Shown one piece after another: positions 1 to 9,299 of a DNA stretch of 64,000 nucleotides. The stretch spans positions 1,081,001 through 1,145,000 of the forward strand of contig NZ_CP020612.1 of NCBI RefSeq assembly GCF_002105555.1. Reading direction: 5' to 3'. Made by a program: the position numbers and the translations under genes. The DNA comes from Paracoccus contaminans (GTDB taxonomy: Bacteria; Pseudomonadota; Alphaproteobacteria; Rhodobacterales; Rhodobacteraceae). The stretch's first letter is position 1, and the number at the start of each line of letters is the position of its first letter. The notes under the pieces are model-generated. The model was not told the origin of the DNA, searched no databases, and saw only the letters and a list, made by a program, of their open reading frames with translations.

Positions 1-477
1 AAGGCGCGTGTCGACGGGCCGCATCTCGCCTTGCGCGATATGCGCGTCCAGCCGCTCGGCCAGCGCGGCGACGAAGGGGTCGAGCATCGTGTCGAGAAAG
101 GTCGGCCCCAGCTGCGGCGCGCTGAGGGCCTCGATCAGGCCCATGCCCAGCAACTCGGAGATGACGGGATCGTAAAGCGCCGCCTGCGCGCGGTCGACGG
201 CGCCCGCGAGCGACGCGGCAAAGCCGCCCTCGGCCTGGCGCGTGGCCGCGATCTGCGCGCCGGTGCCGTCGGCGATGTGCGCCAGAACGGCGGCGACCAG
301 ATCCTCGCGGCGGCCGAAATAATGTCGCAGGGTCGAGACGCTGCACCCGGCCGAGATGGCAAGCTCGCGCATGGTCGGCCAGCCGCTGGCGCGATCCCTC
401 AAACGCCGGGTCAGGGCCTCCAGCAAGGCCCGGCGCCGCGCCGCGTAAGCTGCATTGCGGCTGCCCAGCCGTCTCAT
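1..477 (-). CDS. TetR/AcrR family transcriptional regulator (partial, C-terminus off the left edge)
   Basis: Reading the minus strand from an ATG at 477 gives an open frame to the window edge (159 residues seen). The N-terminal part has a TetR-type helix-turn-helix: a basic helix, then TMRELAISAGCSVSTLRHYF at about residues 35-54, followed by GRREDLVAAVLAHI. The rest is helical, as in the ligand-binding part of the family. It lies 92 bp downstream of the AttH-like gene on the same strand and may regulate the ABC operon, although no operator was identified. The family is clear; the ligand and targets are unknown. Confidence 0.85.
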   Translation of the reverse strand, partial: MRRLGSRNAAYAARRRALLEALTRRLRDRASGWPTMRELAISAGCSVSTLRHYFGRREDLVAAVLAHIADGTGAQIAATRQAEGGFAASLAGAVDRAQAALYDPVISELLGMGLIEALSAPQLGPTFLDTMLDPFVAALAERLDAHIAQGEMRPVDTRL

Positions 478-569
478 CGCGTTGCCTGCCGCCCGCCCTG
501 TCCGCGCCGGACCTTGCGTCAGAATGGGCCGGGGCGCCACACTGTTCCGCCTGCGCCCGGCGCGGCGGC

Positions 570-1610
570 TCAGCCCCGGGACGGGTAGCCCGTCATCTCC
601 AGATAGCCGCGCCCGCCGGAACTGCCCTCGACGCCGACCGGGCCTTCCCAGTAGGGGACCTGCGTGGTCATGAACGCGCCGGGGTTGAGCGCCGCGACCG
701 TCAGGTCGAGATCGGCCGCCGGCACCCGCACGCGCCAGGCCACCGGCACGCCGCCCTGCCGGCGCAGCGGGCGCAGCGCAATGTCTTCGGGCGCCAGCGC
801 CGTCTGCCCGCTTGGCCCGATCACCGTGCCCGAGAGGTAATCCTCGGCCCCGCGCAGGCGGAACAGCATCACGCGCCGCCCGTCATCGAGGAACAGCGAA
901 AACCAGTCCCACCCGCTCTGGTCCGGGGCGAGCGGCTGGCTCGACCATTCGCGGTCGAGCCAGGCCTGCCCGGTCACCGGCTGCGCCCCCTGCCCCAGAT
1001 CGACCGTGCCGGTCGCCCTCAGGAAGGGCTGCGAATAGTAATGGCTGGCCTGCCCGGCCTGCGACTTGACCGAGTAGCCGTCCTGCCCGTGCCGCACCAG
1101 CGGCCCGGTGGCGGTCAGGTCCAGCGCATAGCGGAAATCGCTGCCCCCGGCGGTCAGGCGCAGGGCGCTGGCGGGATCGCCCGTCATCGCCCATTCGTCG
1201 ATCCAGGCGGCGAAGGGGCTGCCCGTGGCCCCGGCCTGCCCGGTGCCGCCCCGCGCCCAGCGCTCGGCCACGCTGTGCCGCGCGGCGGTCGTCACGGCGG
1301 CGTGGCCCATCCACGCCTGCGGCGGCGCGTCCGCCCCCGGTGCCGGGCGCGGCGCAAGCGCCGAGCGGAACAGCGTCCACTGGATGCCGAGGGGGGTGCC
1401 GTCGGTAAAGGACAGCGGCGCGGTCACATACCACCACTCGATGCGGAACGTCGGGTGGGGCGCGTGGTCGGCGGGGAAGGCGATCGGCCGCGCCGGGTCG
1501 GGCAGCGCATAGCCGTCCGAGGCCGTGCCGAGGCCGGCGAAGCCCTGCGCCGCGGCGGGCCGCACCCGCGCCGCGGCCAGCGCCGCGATCAGGAAGGCGC
1601 GCCTATCCAT
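570..1610 (-). CDS. AttH/CrtC-like lipocalin-type hydrolase, exported
   Basis: A 346-residue protein with an N-terminal twin-arginine-like signal (MDRRAFLIAALAAA, then AAAQG), so probably exported through Tat. The body carries the AttH / carotenoid 1,2-hydratase-like signature: FRIEWWYVTAP near residue 55, GHAAV, a SHYYSQPF stretch and WLDREWSSQ near residue 220. The start is the ATG at 1610, which overlaps the end of the upstream permease gene (a GTG lies at 1613). Coupling to an ABC ATPase and an FtsX-like permease matches the AttEFGH-type gene set, in which this protein is the associated periplasmic or secreted component. The substrate is unknown; a carotenoid role is only a family-level possibility. 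Confidence 0.8.
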   Translation of the reverse strand: MDRRAFLIAALAAARVRPAAAQGFAGLGTASDGYALPDPARPIAFPADHAPHPTFRIEWWYVTAPLSFTDGTPLGIQWTLFRSALAPRPAPGADAPPQAWMGHAAVTTAARHSVAERWARGGTGQAGATGSPFAAWIDEWAMTGDPASALRLTAGGSDFRYALDLTATGPLVRHGQDGYSVKSQAGQASHYYSQPFLRATGTVDLGQGAQPVTGQAWLDREWSSQPLAPDQSGWDWFSLFLDDGRRVMLFRLRGAEDYLSGTVIGPSGQTALAPEDIALRPLRRQGGVPVAWRVRVPAADLDLTVAALNPGAFMTTQVPYWEGPVGVEGSSGGRGYLEMTGYPSRG

Positions 1611-3923
1611 CACCGCTGAACACCTCGATCAGCGCGCGGGGCGAGGACCGCGCCAACCGCCAAGCCGGCCACAGCGCCGCCAGCCCGGCGGCGGCGATCC
1701 CGAGGGCCATCAGCCCGGCCCAGGCCGCCAGGTCCGGCTGGAACGGCAGCCGCCAGCCGAACGCCGCGACATTGACCCGCGCCAGCAGGATCCACCCCAG
1801 CGCCAGCCCGACCGGCAGCGCCAGCAGCGCGGTCAGCACCGCGAGCAGCACCACCCGCCCCAGCTCCAGCGCGGCGAGCGCGCGGCGCGGCACGCCCATC
1901 GCCCACAGCGGCGCCAGCCGCCGCACGCGCTGGTCGGCGATGGTCAGCAGCGCGGTCAGCACCGCAAAGCCCGCCACCGCCAGCGTTAGCGCATTCAGGG
2001 CGCCGGTGACGGCGAAGGTGCGCTCGAAGATGCGCAGCGACAGGTTGCGGACCTGCGCCCGGGTCTGCACCGCCTCTGCCGGGACGCCCGCGGCCGCCAG
2101 CGCGCGGGCCGTGCCCGCCGGGTCGGGCGTGCGCAGGGCGAAGCGTTCTGGCGGCCGCGCATCCGGCAGCGCGCGATATCGGCTGTCCGAGACGATCACC
2201 TGCCCCAGCGGGTTGCCGTAGTCGGCCACGATGCCCACAACCTCGGCCGGGCCGTCGGGCAGCGCGATCGCGGCGCCCGGGGCAATGCCCGCGCGGTGGG
2301 CGAGCTGCTCGTTGATGACCGCGCCGCGGCCCGCCTGCACCGCGTCCCAGGCGCCCGGCGCGCCCGCCAGCAGCCGCCAGTCGCGGCGATAGGTGGTGTC
2401 GTCGACGACGCCGTGGATCTCGACGGGCTGGCCCGCGACGCGCGCCGCCACGTGCTCGATCGGCAGGGCGCGGACACCCGCCGGCAGCGCCGCGCGCAGG
2501 GCGGTGCCGCCGTCGGGCGCGGCGACATACAGCTCGGCCGCAAGCCGCTGATCCAGAAACCCGCCGAACGCCGTGCGAAAGCTGTCAACCATCGTGCCGA
2601 CGCCGATATTGGCGGCGAGCGCCATCAGCAGCGCCGTCATCGCCAGCGCCATCTGCGGAACCTGATCGCGCGTTTCGGCCACCGCCCAGGCGCGCAGCGG
2701 CGCGGCCCCCGCAGGCAGCGCGTGCAGCATTGCGCGCACCAGCCCCGGCATCAGCGCCGCCGCCCCCAGCAGCAGCGCGCCGATGGCGGCGAAGGTCGGC
2801 ACCAGCCCGCCCCCCAGCGCCAGCAGGCCGGCCGCCGCAGCCAGCAGCCCCGCCCCGCCCAGCGCCCAGGGCCAGCCCCGCGCGGGCGCGGCGGCAGCCA
2901 GCACCGGGCGGCGCGCGGCCGCGATCAGCGGGCCGGCGGCACTGACCAGCGTGCCCGCGATCGCCAGCGCGATCCCGCCCAGCCACCACGCCGGGCGCAG
3001 CGCGACGCCCGAGCCGACCTCGGCCCCATAGACCCCGGCCAGCGTCGCCGACACGCCCGGCATCAGCGCCACCGCGACGAGGTATCCCAGCGCCACCCCG
3101 ACCGCCCCCGCGGCGAGCGCGATCAGCGCCAGCTCCGCCACCATCAGCGCGCCGACCAGCGCCAGCGGCGCCCCCAGCGCCCGCAGCACCGCCAGCAGCC
3201 GCCGCCGCTGCGCCATCGCCAGCCCGATCGTGCCGCGCACGATGAACAGCCCGACGACGAAGCACAGCGCCCCGAAGGCCGACAGGTTCAGCCGGAAGCT
3301 CTCGGTCAGGGCGGCGGGGTCGGTGCCCGCCGCGGGGGCGATGCGCTGCAGGCCCGGCAGCACCGAGCCCGGATCGGGCGCGCCCAGGGGCTGCGGCGCG
3401 ATCAGCAGCAGGGCGTCAAGCGTCTCGTGGCCCAGCAGCTCGGCCGCGCGGCCGAGATCCGCGATCGCGGTGCCGGGGGGCAGATCGGGGCTGCGCAGGG
3501 TTCCGGCGCGGCTTGGTCCTGCGGCGCCAAGGATCACCGTCGCCGGGTCGATCCCCGGCCCGATCCCGCCAGCCTGCGGCCACAGCCCGGCAGGCGCGGT
3601 CAGCGGGTCGAGGCCGATCAGATCGACCGCCTGCCCCTCCACCGTCGCCGGGCCGCGCAGCATCGGGCTGACCAGCACACCGGCGCGCCGCAGCGCCACG
3701 AAATCGGCCATCGTCAGCGCCGGCCCCTGCGGCCGCACCAGCCGCGCCAGCGCCCCAAGGCGCAGGCCGTCCTCCGCCGCGGCAAAGCCGGCGCGCGCCT
3801 CGGCGTTGATCGCCTGCACGCCTGACCACAGCCCCGTCGCCAGCGCGATGCCGACCACAAGCGTCGCCAGCTGCAACGGGGCGCGCCGCCAGTGCGACCA
3901 CAGCGCGGCGAGGATCGCGCGCG

Positions 3924-3927
<4 letters not shown>
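1603..3927 (-). CDS. ABC transporter permease, FtsX/MacB-like
   Basis: A 774-residue multi-spanning membrane protein. It has an N-terminal transmembrane helix (about residues 18-35), a large extracytoplasmic region, several central membrane segments rich in Ala, Leu and Val (about residues 210-440), a second soluble region, and a last group of helices near the C-terminus. This is the duplicated FtsX-like permease arrangement. Its start overlaps the stop of the ATPase gene by 4 bp and its end overlaps the AttH-like gene, so the three are translationally coupled. It probably exports or extracts a lipophilic compound together with the ATPase. Confidence 0.85.
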
Positions 3928-4607
<680 letters not shown>

Positions 4608-4612
4608 CGCCC

Positions 4613-5011
4613 TTAGACCGATCCGGGCGGGCGGGCGGGCAGCACCGACCGGGCATAGGCTGCGACCGGCTGCGCGTCGAACCACAACGCGCCGAGCGCC
4701 TCGTCGAGCGCCGCGCGGTAGTGGCGCAGGCGGCTGACCCGGCCGAGGGGGGCGGTCTGGACGGCATCGCACCGCTGAAGGAGCGCCACGCCCCGGAAGG
4801 CGGCCTCGAACAGCTGTCCGGTCTTGCGGTCCTGCTCGTCCGCGATCGAGGTCATCGCCTGGCCGGGCGCCGGCACGCGGACCAAGAACGGGCTGCACAG
4901 CGTCGCCAGCCGCGAATCAATCGCGCGCCGGTGGTCCTCCGCCTCGGCGGCCCAGGCCTCGGGCGCAGCAGCCTCGACAGCGCGCGCGTCACGGTTGATA
5001 ACGTCGCTCAT
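4613..5011 (-). CDS. Hypothetical protein, first gene of the ABC operon
   Basis: 132 residues starting at the ATG at 5011 (MSDVINRDARAVE). Longer upstream extensions run into the divergent promoter region and were not used. The protein is soluble-looking and mostly helical, with no signal peptide and no motif I recognise. It ends 5 bp before the ABC ATPase on the same strand, so it is probably co-transcribed with the transporter. I do not recognise a family. Confidence 0.55.
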   Translation of the reverse strand: MSDVINRDARAVEAAAPEAWAAEAEDHRRAIDSRLATLCSPFLVRVPAPGQAMTSIADEQDRKTGQLFEAAFRGVALLQRCDAVQTAPLGRVSRLRHYRAALDEALGALWFDAQPVAAYARSVLPARPPGSV

Positions 5012-5081
5012 CTGCGGCAGACTATTCCGCGTTCCGGGCGACCGAAAGACCCAATCTTCCGTCCGGGCTGTGGGGGAATGC

Positions 5082-5777
5082 ATGGCCATCCTGATCTTGC
5101 TGCTGACCGTCGCCTTCGCCGCCTCGCCGCTGGCATCGGACGGGTTCAACGGCTTTACCCCGTCGCAATTTCCGGTTGTCCATCAGGAATGGCCGATCCA
5201 GCCGGCGGGCTGGGCGTTCGCGATCTGGGGGCTGATCTATCTCGGGCTGATCGCCAGCGCGGGCTTCGGGCTGCTGCGCCGGCCGGCGGCGCCGGACTGG
5301 GCAGCGATGCGGCCCGCGCTGGCCGTCAGCCTCGGGGTCGGGACGTTCTGGATCGCGGTCGCGCAGGTCTCGCCGCCGCTGGCGACGGCGATGATCGTCG
5401 TCATGCTGGCCGGGGCCCTGGCCGCGCTGCTGCGCGCAGGGCCCGAGGATCGGCTGTGGCTGCGCGCGCCGCTCGGCCTCTATGCCGGGTGGCTGACGGC
5501 GGCGACGGGGGTGGCGATCGGCGTGCTGCTGGGCGGCTACGGCGTCCTCGCCCCGACGACGGCGGCGCTGGTCATGCTGCCGGTGGTCCTGATCCTCGCG
5601 CTGAGCGTCGCGCGCCGCTGCCCGGACACGCCGACCTATCCCGCAGCCGTCGCCTGGGCGCTGGTCGGCATCGCGGCCGAAGCCATGCGCACCCAGAACT
5701 TCTCCGTCGCCGGCATGGCCATCGCGGGCATCGTCCTGCTGGCGATCAACCCGCTGCGCCGGGTGCTGCGTAGCTGA
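5082..5777 (+). CDS. TspO/MBR-like integral membrane protein (tryptophan-rich sensory type)
   Basis: 231 residues, strongly hydrophobic, with an N-terminal leader or helix (MAILILLLTVAFAAS) and about six further membrane segments. The motif PAGWAFAIWGLIYLGLIA (about residues 41-58) and the Trp-rich short loops resemble the TspO/MBR group, although the protein is longer than the usual roughly 160 residues. It is divergent from the ABC operon, with 70 bp between starts that must contain both promoters. In Rhodobacterales, TspO-like genes often sit near carotenoid genes, which fits the IPP-isomerase remnant directly downstream. The exact family is moderately certain. Confidence 0.55.
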   Translation: MAILILLLTVAFAASPLASDGFNGFTPSQFPVVHQEWPIQPAGWAFAIWGLIYLGLIASAGFGLLRRPAAPDWAAMRPALAVSLGVGTFWIAVAQVSPPLATAMIVVMLAGALAALLRAGPEDRLWLRAPLGLYAGWLTAATGVAIGVLLGGYGVLAPTTAALVMLPVVLILALSVARRCPDTPTYPAAVAWALVGIAAEAMRTQNFSVAGMAIAGIVLLAINPLRRVLRS

Positions 5778-5790
5778 GGACGCGCCGCTC

Positions 5791-5937
5791 GCCATCGAAG
5801 CCCGCAAGGCCGACCACCTCGCCGTCGTCGGAACGGGGGCTGTCGGCAGGACTGGCGCGGCACGGGCTATGACGATCTCCACTTCGTCCACGTCGCCCTG
5901 CCCGAGACCCACTTCGACGTTATCGACACGGGCACCC
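5791..5937 (+). pseudogene. N-terminal remnant of type-2 isopentenyl-diphosphate delta-isomerase
   Basis: Translation shows ARKADHLAVV followed, after one frame change near 5850-5865, by GYDDLHFVHVALPE and then DVIDTGT. In type-2 IPP isomerases (FMN-dependent, isoprenoid pathway) the N-terminus reads RK-x-x-HL-x-I, then G(F/Y)DD-x-x-F-x-H-x-ALPE, then DVDLSTxF. Only about 50 codons remain before the frame runs into the serine recombinase remnant. I read this as a host isoprenoid gene truncated by insertion of the recombinase element. No start codon or ribosome-binding site was assigned. Confidence 0.5.
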
Positions 5938-5940
5938 ATA

Positions 5941-7466
5941 GGGCCGCGGCTATGAGATCGTGGTGCAGACTTACACCGGCCGGGCAGCCTTAGGCGCAAG
6001 CCTGCTCCGCTCCAGCATCCAGCAACTCCTCGCGGACGCCGGCGCGGGACCGTTTGATGTCGTCGTGGCCGAGGCACTGGACCGGCTGAGCCGCAACCAG
6101 GCCGACGTTGCGAGCCTGCACCAGCAGCTGGCTTTTCATGGGGTCACCATCGAGACCCTGAGCGAAGGCCCGATCAACGAACTGCACATCGGCCTGCCCT
6201 AGACGATGAACGCCTTGGTCCTCAAGGAGCTTGGCAAGAAGACGCACCGCGGGCTCAAGGGACGCGCCCTGGCGGGTCGGTCGGCCGGCGGAATCAGCTA
6301 CGGCTACCGCGCCGTGCGCCGGGTCGATGACCGCGGAGAAGCGGTCCGGGGAGAGCGCAGAATAGACGAAGGGGAGGCCCGTGTCGTGGTCCGGATCTTC
6401 TCCGACTATGCGCGCGGCATCTCGCTGAGGAAGATCGCGGCGCAGTTGAACGCCGAGCGGGTTCCGGGACCGCGTGGCGGGCAATGGTCCGCGTCGACGA
6501 TCCATGGCAACCGGGAACGGGGCACCGGCATCCTCAACAACGAACTCTATGTCGGTCGCCTGGTCTGGGACCGGCTCGCCTCTGTGAAGGCCCCCTCGAC
6601 CGGCAAACGCGTCTCGCGGCTGAAGCCCCAAGAAGACTGGGTTATGACCGAAGTGCCGGCGCTCAGGATCGTTGATCAGGACCTCTGGGACGCGGTGCGC
6701 GCCCGTCAGGGGGCAATGAAGAGCAAAGAGACTGACACGCCGGTGTGGGACCGCCGCCGTCCCCGCTACCTGTTCTCCGGGCTGATGCGGTGCGGCTGCT
6801 GTGGCAGCGGGTTCTCGAAGATGTCCGCCGACGCGTTCGGCTGCTCCGCCGCACGGAACAAGGGCGCGGCAGTCTGCACAAACCGGCTCGCGATCAAGCG
6901 CGACCTGCTGGAATCGAAGGTTCTTGATGCCCTTGCCAACCACCTGATGGACCCGGATCTGGTCCGGCTGTTCTGCGAGGAATACGTCGTCGAGCGCAAC
7001 CGGCTGGCGACCCAGGCGGACGCAAGCCGTGCAGCTCTCGAGGGCGAACTCGCGCGGGTGAAGAAGGACCACGCCAAGCTGGTGCAGGCGATCCTGGACG
7101 GTGTTCCGAGGGATCAGTTGAAGGCAACCATGATCGCGCTCGACGCACGGCGTCAGGACCTCGAGAGGCTTCTCGCGGACCGCCCCTCACAGGAACCGGT
7201 GCTGTTTCACCAGGCGATGGCGGGGGTCTATCAGGAGCGGGTTGCGGCCCTCGTTCGAGGCTTTGGGGCATGCCGAAGAGATGGACGCCGCAAAGGAGGC
7301 GCTGCGGGCACTCATCGAGCGGATCGTCCTGACGCCGGATGAAGCGTGAGCCCCCCTGACGATCGACGTGCAGGGCGATCTGGCGGGTCTGCTGAGCTTG
7401 GCAACCGGCCGGCGCATTTCGTCGGGCAGGGGCCCCAGAAACGGCAAAGCCCCCGGCGTTAGCTAG
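5941..7466 (+). pseudogene. Large serine recombinase (resolvase/invertase family), decayed
   Basis: The readable part covers the end of the catalytic domain (EALDRLSRNQADVASL, about 6070-6117), the recombinase domain (GISYGYR near 6291) and the zinc-ribbon (CGCCGSGF, about 6791-6814), followed by a coiled-coil. Four lesions are visible. The first ~45 residues with the catalytic serine are missing. There is an in-frame TAG at 6200-6202, inside a normally continuous segment before TMNALVLKEL. A one-base frameshift lies at about 7253-7258, after which the other frame continues GHAEEMDAAKEALRALIERI. Finally there is an in-frame TGA at 7347-7349 before PLTIDVQGDLAGLLSLA. It is not expected to be active. 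Confidence 0.9.
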
Positions 7467-7472
7467 GGGGCT
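7448..7472 (-). terminator. Rho-independent-terminator-like hairpin
   Basis: Arms agccccc (7448-7454) and gggggct (7466-7472) form a 7-bp GC stem with an 11-nt loop. It lies 26 bp beyond the 3' end of the tRNA-Met fragment in that fragment's direction of transcription, so it may be the original tRNA terminator carried along with it. The T-tract on the minus strand is short and interrupted. Confidence 0.5.
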
Positions 7473-7497
7473 ATTGAGATCACTACTGAATTATTTT

Positions 7498-7542
7498 TGG
7501 TTGCGGGGACAGGATTTGAACCTGTGACCTTCAGGTTATGAG
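7498..7542 (-). repeat. 3'-half tRNA-Met fragment, left attachment-site-like repeat
   Basis: Read on the minus strand, these 45 bases are an anticodon loop CTCATAA, 3' anticodon stem, variable loop, T-arm (GGTTCAAATCC) and an acceptor 3' end finishing in CCA. The 5' half is absent: the bases preceding the loop cannot pair with the anticodon 3' strand. A second copy at 20306-20350 has the same orientation and matches at 42 of 45 positions. This is the pattern left by integration into the 3' end of a tRNA gene. Confidence 0.75.
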
Positions 7543-7820
7543 GGCTACCCCTGCGCCCAAGATAATATCGTAATTTCAGCTTGTTAGCCGATTTTCTTGG
7601 TCACGACGTCGGCGTCGTGTCGCACGGAACAGCCGCTAATCGTTGGGAGGAAACGGGAATCCTGTCCAGCCTGGCAGCTAGATTGCCTACGTCAAACAGG
7701 TTACCGATGTTGTATGCCATATAAAAATGGCGGCACCGAAGTGCCGCCTAGGTTGGTTAAGAAAGATTCCGCCTGCCGGGCCGCTAACGCATGGCGCGAC
7801 AGACCACCTCCGCCTTCAGG
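7543..7820. other. Intergenic, no supported gene except a terminator
   Basis: Between the tRNA fragment and the micro-ORF. Apart from the hairpin at 7729-7748 I see no coding signal: the only long frame here has a GTG start, no ribosome-binding site, and a Cys/Arg/Pro-rich translation unlike a real protein. Confidence 0.4.
7724..7748 (-). terminator. Strong Rho-independent terminator with TTCG tetraloop
   Basis: On the minus strand the order is GGCGGCAC, TTCG loop, GTGCCGCC, then ATTTTTAT. It has a perfect 8-bp stem, a stable tetraloop and a T-run. It terminates leftward transcription and lies 73 bp after the stop of the 30-codon ORF at 7821-7913, which supports that ORF as part of a real transcript. 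Confidence 0.8.
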
Positions 7821-7913
7821 TTACTTCGGCAAGCTGCGCCAATGGGCGCAGACATGCTCGATGCAACCGAACCGGCGGCGCGTATAACGCCTGATCCAGA
7901 TATGCCCGATCAT
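7821..7913 (-). CDS. Possible 30-residue basic microprotein
   Basis: ATG at 7913, preceded on the minus strand by AGGAGAAGGGC (a good Shine-Dalgarno with suitable spacing), and TAA at 7821-7823. The product is short and strongly basic, containing RRYTRRRFGCIEHVCAHW. A strong terminator follows 73 bp downstream. Ribosome-binding site, defined stop and terminator together suggest a small expressed gene at the left edge of the head-only island; the function is unknown. It is too short for ordinary gene finders. Confidence 0.4.
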   Translation of the reverse strand: MIGHIWIRRYTRRRFGCIEHVCAHWRSLPK

Positions 7914-8295
7914 GCCCTTCTCCTTTCTAGGGAAGAGGGTTTCGCTTGATGCGGGCCGGGGTTTGTGGAATACTCTGTTTGCGAGACAGGAGGATTTCCA
8001 CGGGTCACGGCCCGCGCTGATTTCCGCCTACTATGGGAAGCCAGGCCTTTGGTCTGGCTTTTCCCGTTTAAGGTCCCCCGCGTCGGGCGGTTGTCAACGC
8101 GACGGACCCCGGTGTCTTCTCATCGTCACCTCTGAGGCATCTTGGCGGGATTGCCCGCACACGCAGTCATATCGCAGACGTAGGCCACGCGCAAGCGCTG
8201 GCTTACGAAAATCCCATGTGTAGGCGCGGGGCGTTAGGAGCGTTGTTTCGCCGCCCAGATCGTGCTACATCCGCACCTACAAGAGGAAGATCGCC
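7914..8295. other. Intergenic region with one forward terminator
   Basis: 382 bp between the leftward micro-ORF and the rightward gene at 8296. Open frames here lack convincing starts. The forward terminator at 8038-8064 implies that some rightward transcript ends here, possibly a small RNA or an unseen short ORF after the AGGAGG-like stretch near 7988-7994 (acaggaggatt). Nothing more can be supported. Confidence 0.35.
8038..8064 (+). terminator. Rho-independent terminator
   Basis: Arms aagccag (8038-8044) and ctggctt (8054-8060) form a 7-bp stem with a 9-nt loop, followed by a T-run (tttt, then ccc). It terminates a rightward transcript whose gene is not identified. Confidence 0.6.
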
Positions 8296-8838
8296 ATGAA
8301 CGCCATCGAAAAACTCCAGTCTGAGCGTCAACGGGTAGTAGCGCGCCTGGCTGAGATTGACAGGATCTTGGGCCAATATGAAGAGCTACAGCGTATCGCT
8401 GAGAGCTACCTCTCCTCTGGCGCTCCGCATACAGCACACACTGGAACGGTTACTGATTCGGTGAAAACGCAGGAGGAGGCGCAGCATGAGCCTAGCGTCA
8501 CCGAGCCCAATTTGCCTCGCGTAAAGAGTCCCAAGACGCCGATGGTCGAATTTGAGCGTGTCGTAACTGAGCTGCTTTCCGAAGCCGAAGTGCCGTTGGA
8601 TCGGTCCGCGCTCTACAAGGCGCTGCTCGACCGTGACATCGCCATCGGAAGCCCGGATGAGAGTTCCGATCTAAATACGCTGTCTGTGCGCATGTCCCGG
8701 ATGAAGGACAAGGTTGTAAACGTAAGTGGCCACGGCTACTGGCCGAAAGACCGAGCGTTCCTCCCCGGCGGCTATGTGCCGACGGGAGTAGGCGACATGC
8801 CGTCTCAAGATGTTACTAGCGAAAGCGATCTGGCCTGA
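8296..8838 (+). CDS. Hypothetical protein with N-terminal coiled coil and C-terminal winged-helix-like region
   Basis: 180 residues, starting at an ATG preceded by agaggaagatcgcc. The N-terminus (residues 2-40) is a heptad-like helix rich in Glu, Arg and Leu (IEKLQSERQRVVARLAEIDR). A polar linker (about 45-85) follows, then about 70 residues (FERVVTELLSEAEVPLDRS...) that look like a small helical winged-helix fold. Base composition is lower in GC than the surrounding chromosome. A terminator follows directly at 8841-8880, so it is monocistronic. I do not recognise a named family; a DNA-binding regulator is plausible. Confidence 0.6.
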   Translation: MNAIEKLQSERQRVVARLAEIDRILGQYEELQRIAESYLSSGAPHTAHTGTVTDSVKTQEEAQHEPSVTEPNLPRVKSPKTPMVEFERVVTELLSEAEVPLDRSALYKALLDRDIAIGSPDESSDLNTLSVRMSRMKDKVVNVSGHGYWPKDRAFLPGGYVPTGVGDMPSQDVTSESDLA

Positions 8839-8840
8839 TC

Positions 8841-8880
8841 CGGAAAGCCTAAGCGCCTCGGATGTGGCTTCCGTTTTGAT
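8841..8880 (+). terminator. Rho-independent terminator after the 8296-8838 gene
   Basis: Arms cggaaagcc (8841-8849) and ggcttccg (8866-8873), with one bulged base, followed by ttttgattt. It starts 2 bp after the stop codon of the upstream gene. Confidence 0.65.
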
Positions 8881-8946
8881 TTACGTTTGTCACAGCCAAG
8901 GTACAGCCTCTCGTGCGCGCAGGCCGGTTCTTCCTCGGCATCACAG

Positions 8947-9170
8947 TGACGCAGTGGTGACGCAAGAATGACGGACTTTGGCGCGCAACCCATTGAAAGT
9001 GTTGAGATGACGCACTTGGCTCAAACCTTTTTGATAAAGGGGGAAAACCACCCAACCCTGAAGGCCCAAATTACCCCTTATATAAAATGTTTCCCGGGCA
9101 GGTGCGTCATCTCAACACTATCAAGCACTTACGCCCCAAAACCCGTCATTCCTGCGTCATTCTTGCGTCA
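8947..9170. promoter_or_regulatory. Nested inverted-repeat array of TGACGCA motifs upstream of the small terminase
   Basis: TGACGCA occurs at 8947-8953, 8958-8964 and 9008-9014, and its complement TGCGTCA at 9104-9110 (within gtgcgtcat), 9153-9159 and 9164-9170. Two longer perfect inverted repeats are nested: an 18-bp pair (8998-9015 with 9102-9119) and a 16-bp pair (8958-8973 with 9155-9170). The centre (about 9065-9092) is AT-rich. The array ends 130 bp before the terS start. Its position suits a terminase-recognition (cos/pac) site, an operator or an origin; the sequence alone does not decide. Confidence 0.7.
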
Positions 9171-9299
9171 TGCGCCGCGCCCCTCGGGCCGGTCTGAGGG
9201 GCTTCAATCGGGAAGGATCGGGAAGGCGGCGGTTCCTCCCGGGCCGATTTGTATGCGGGGGAGCGCAGCGCATTGGCCCGCCAACGTCAGGGGGCGAGA

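Noticed and set aside
2296..3825. Long forward ORF of 509 codons opposite the permease gene
   Set aside because: Composition is extreme in Arg, Gln and Ala as expected for an antisense shadow in high-GC DNA; the minus-strand FtsX-like permease explains the region.
7498..7575. Complete tRNA-Met gene
   Set aside because: Only the 3' half from the anticodon loop is present; the sequence before the loop cannot form the anticodon stem or D-arm. The same holds for 20306-20350.
7597..7887. 96-codon forward ORF
   Set aside because: GTG start without ribosome-binding site, odd Cys/Arg/Pro-rich composition, and it runs through the hairpin of a good reverse-strand terminator.
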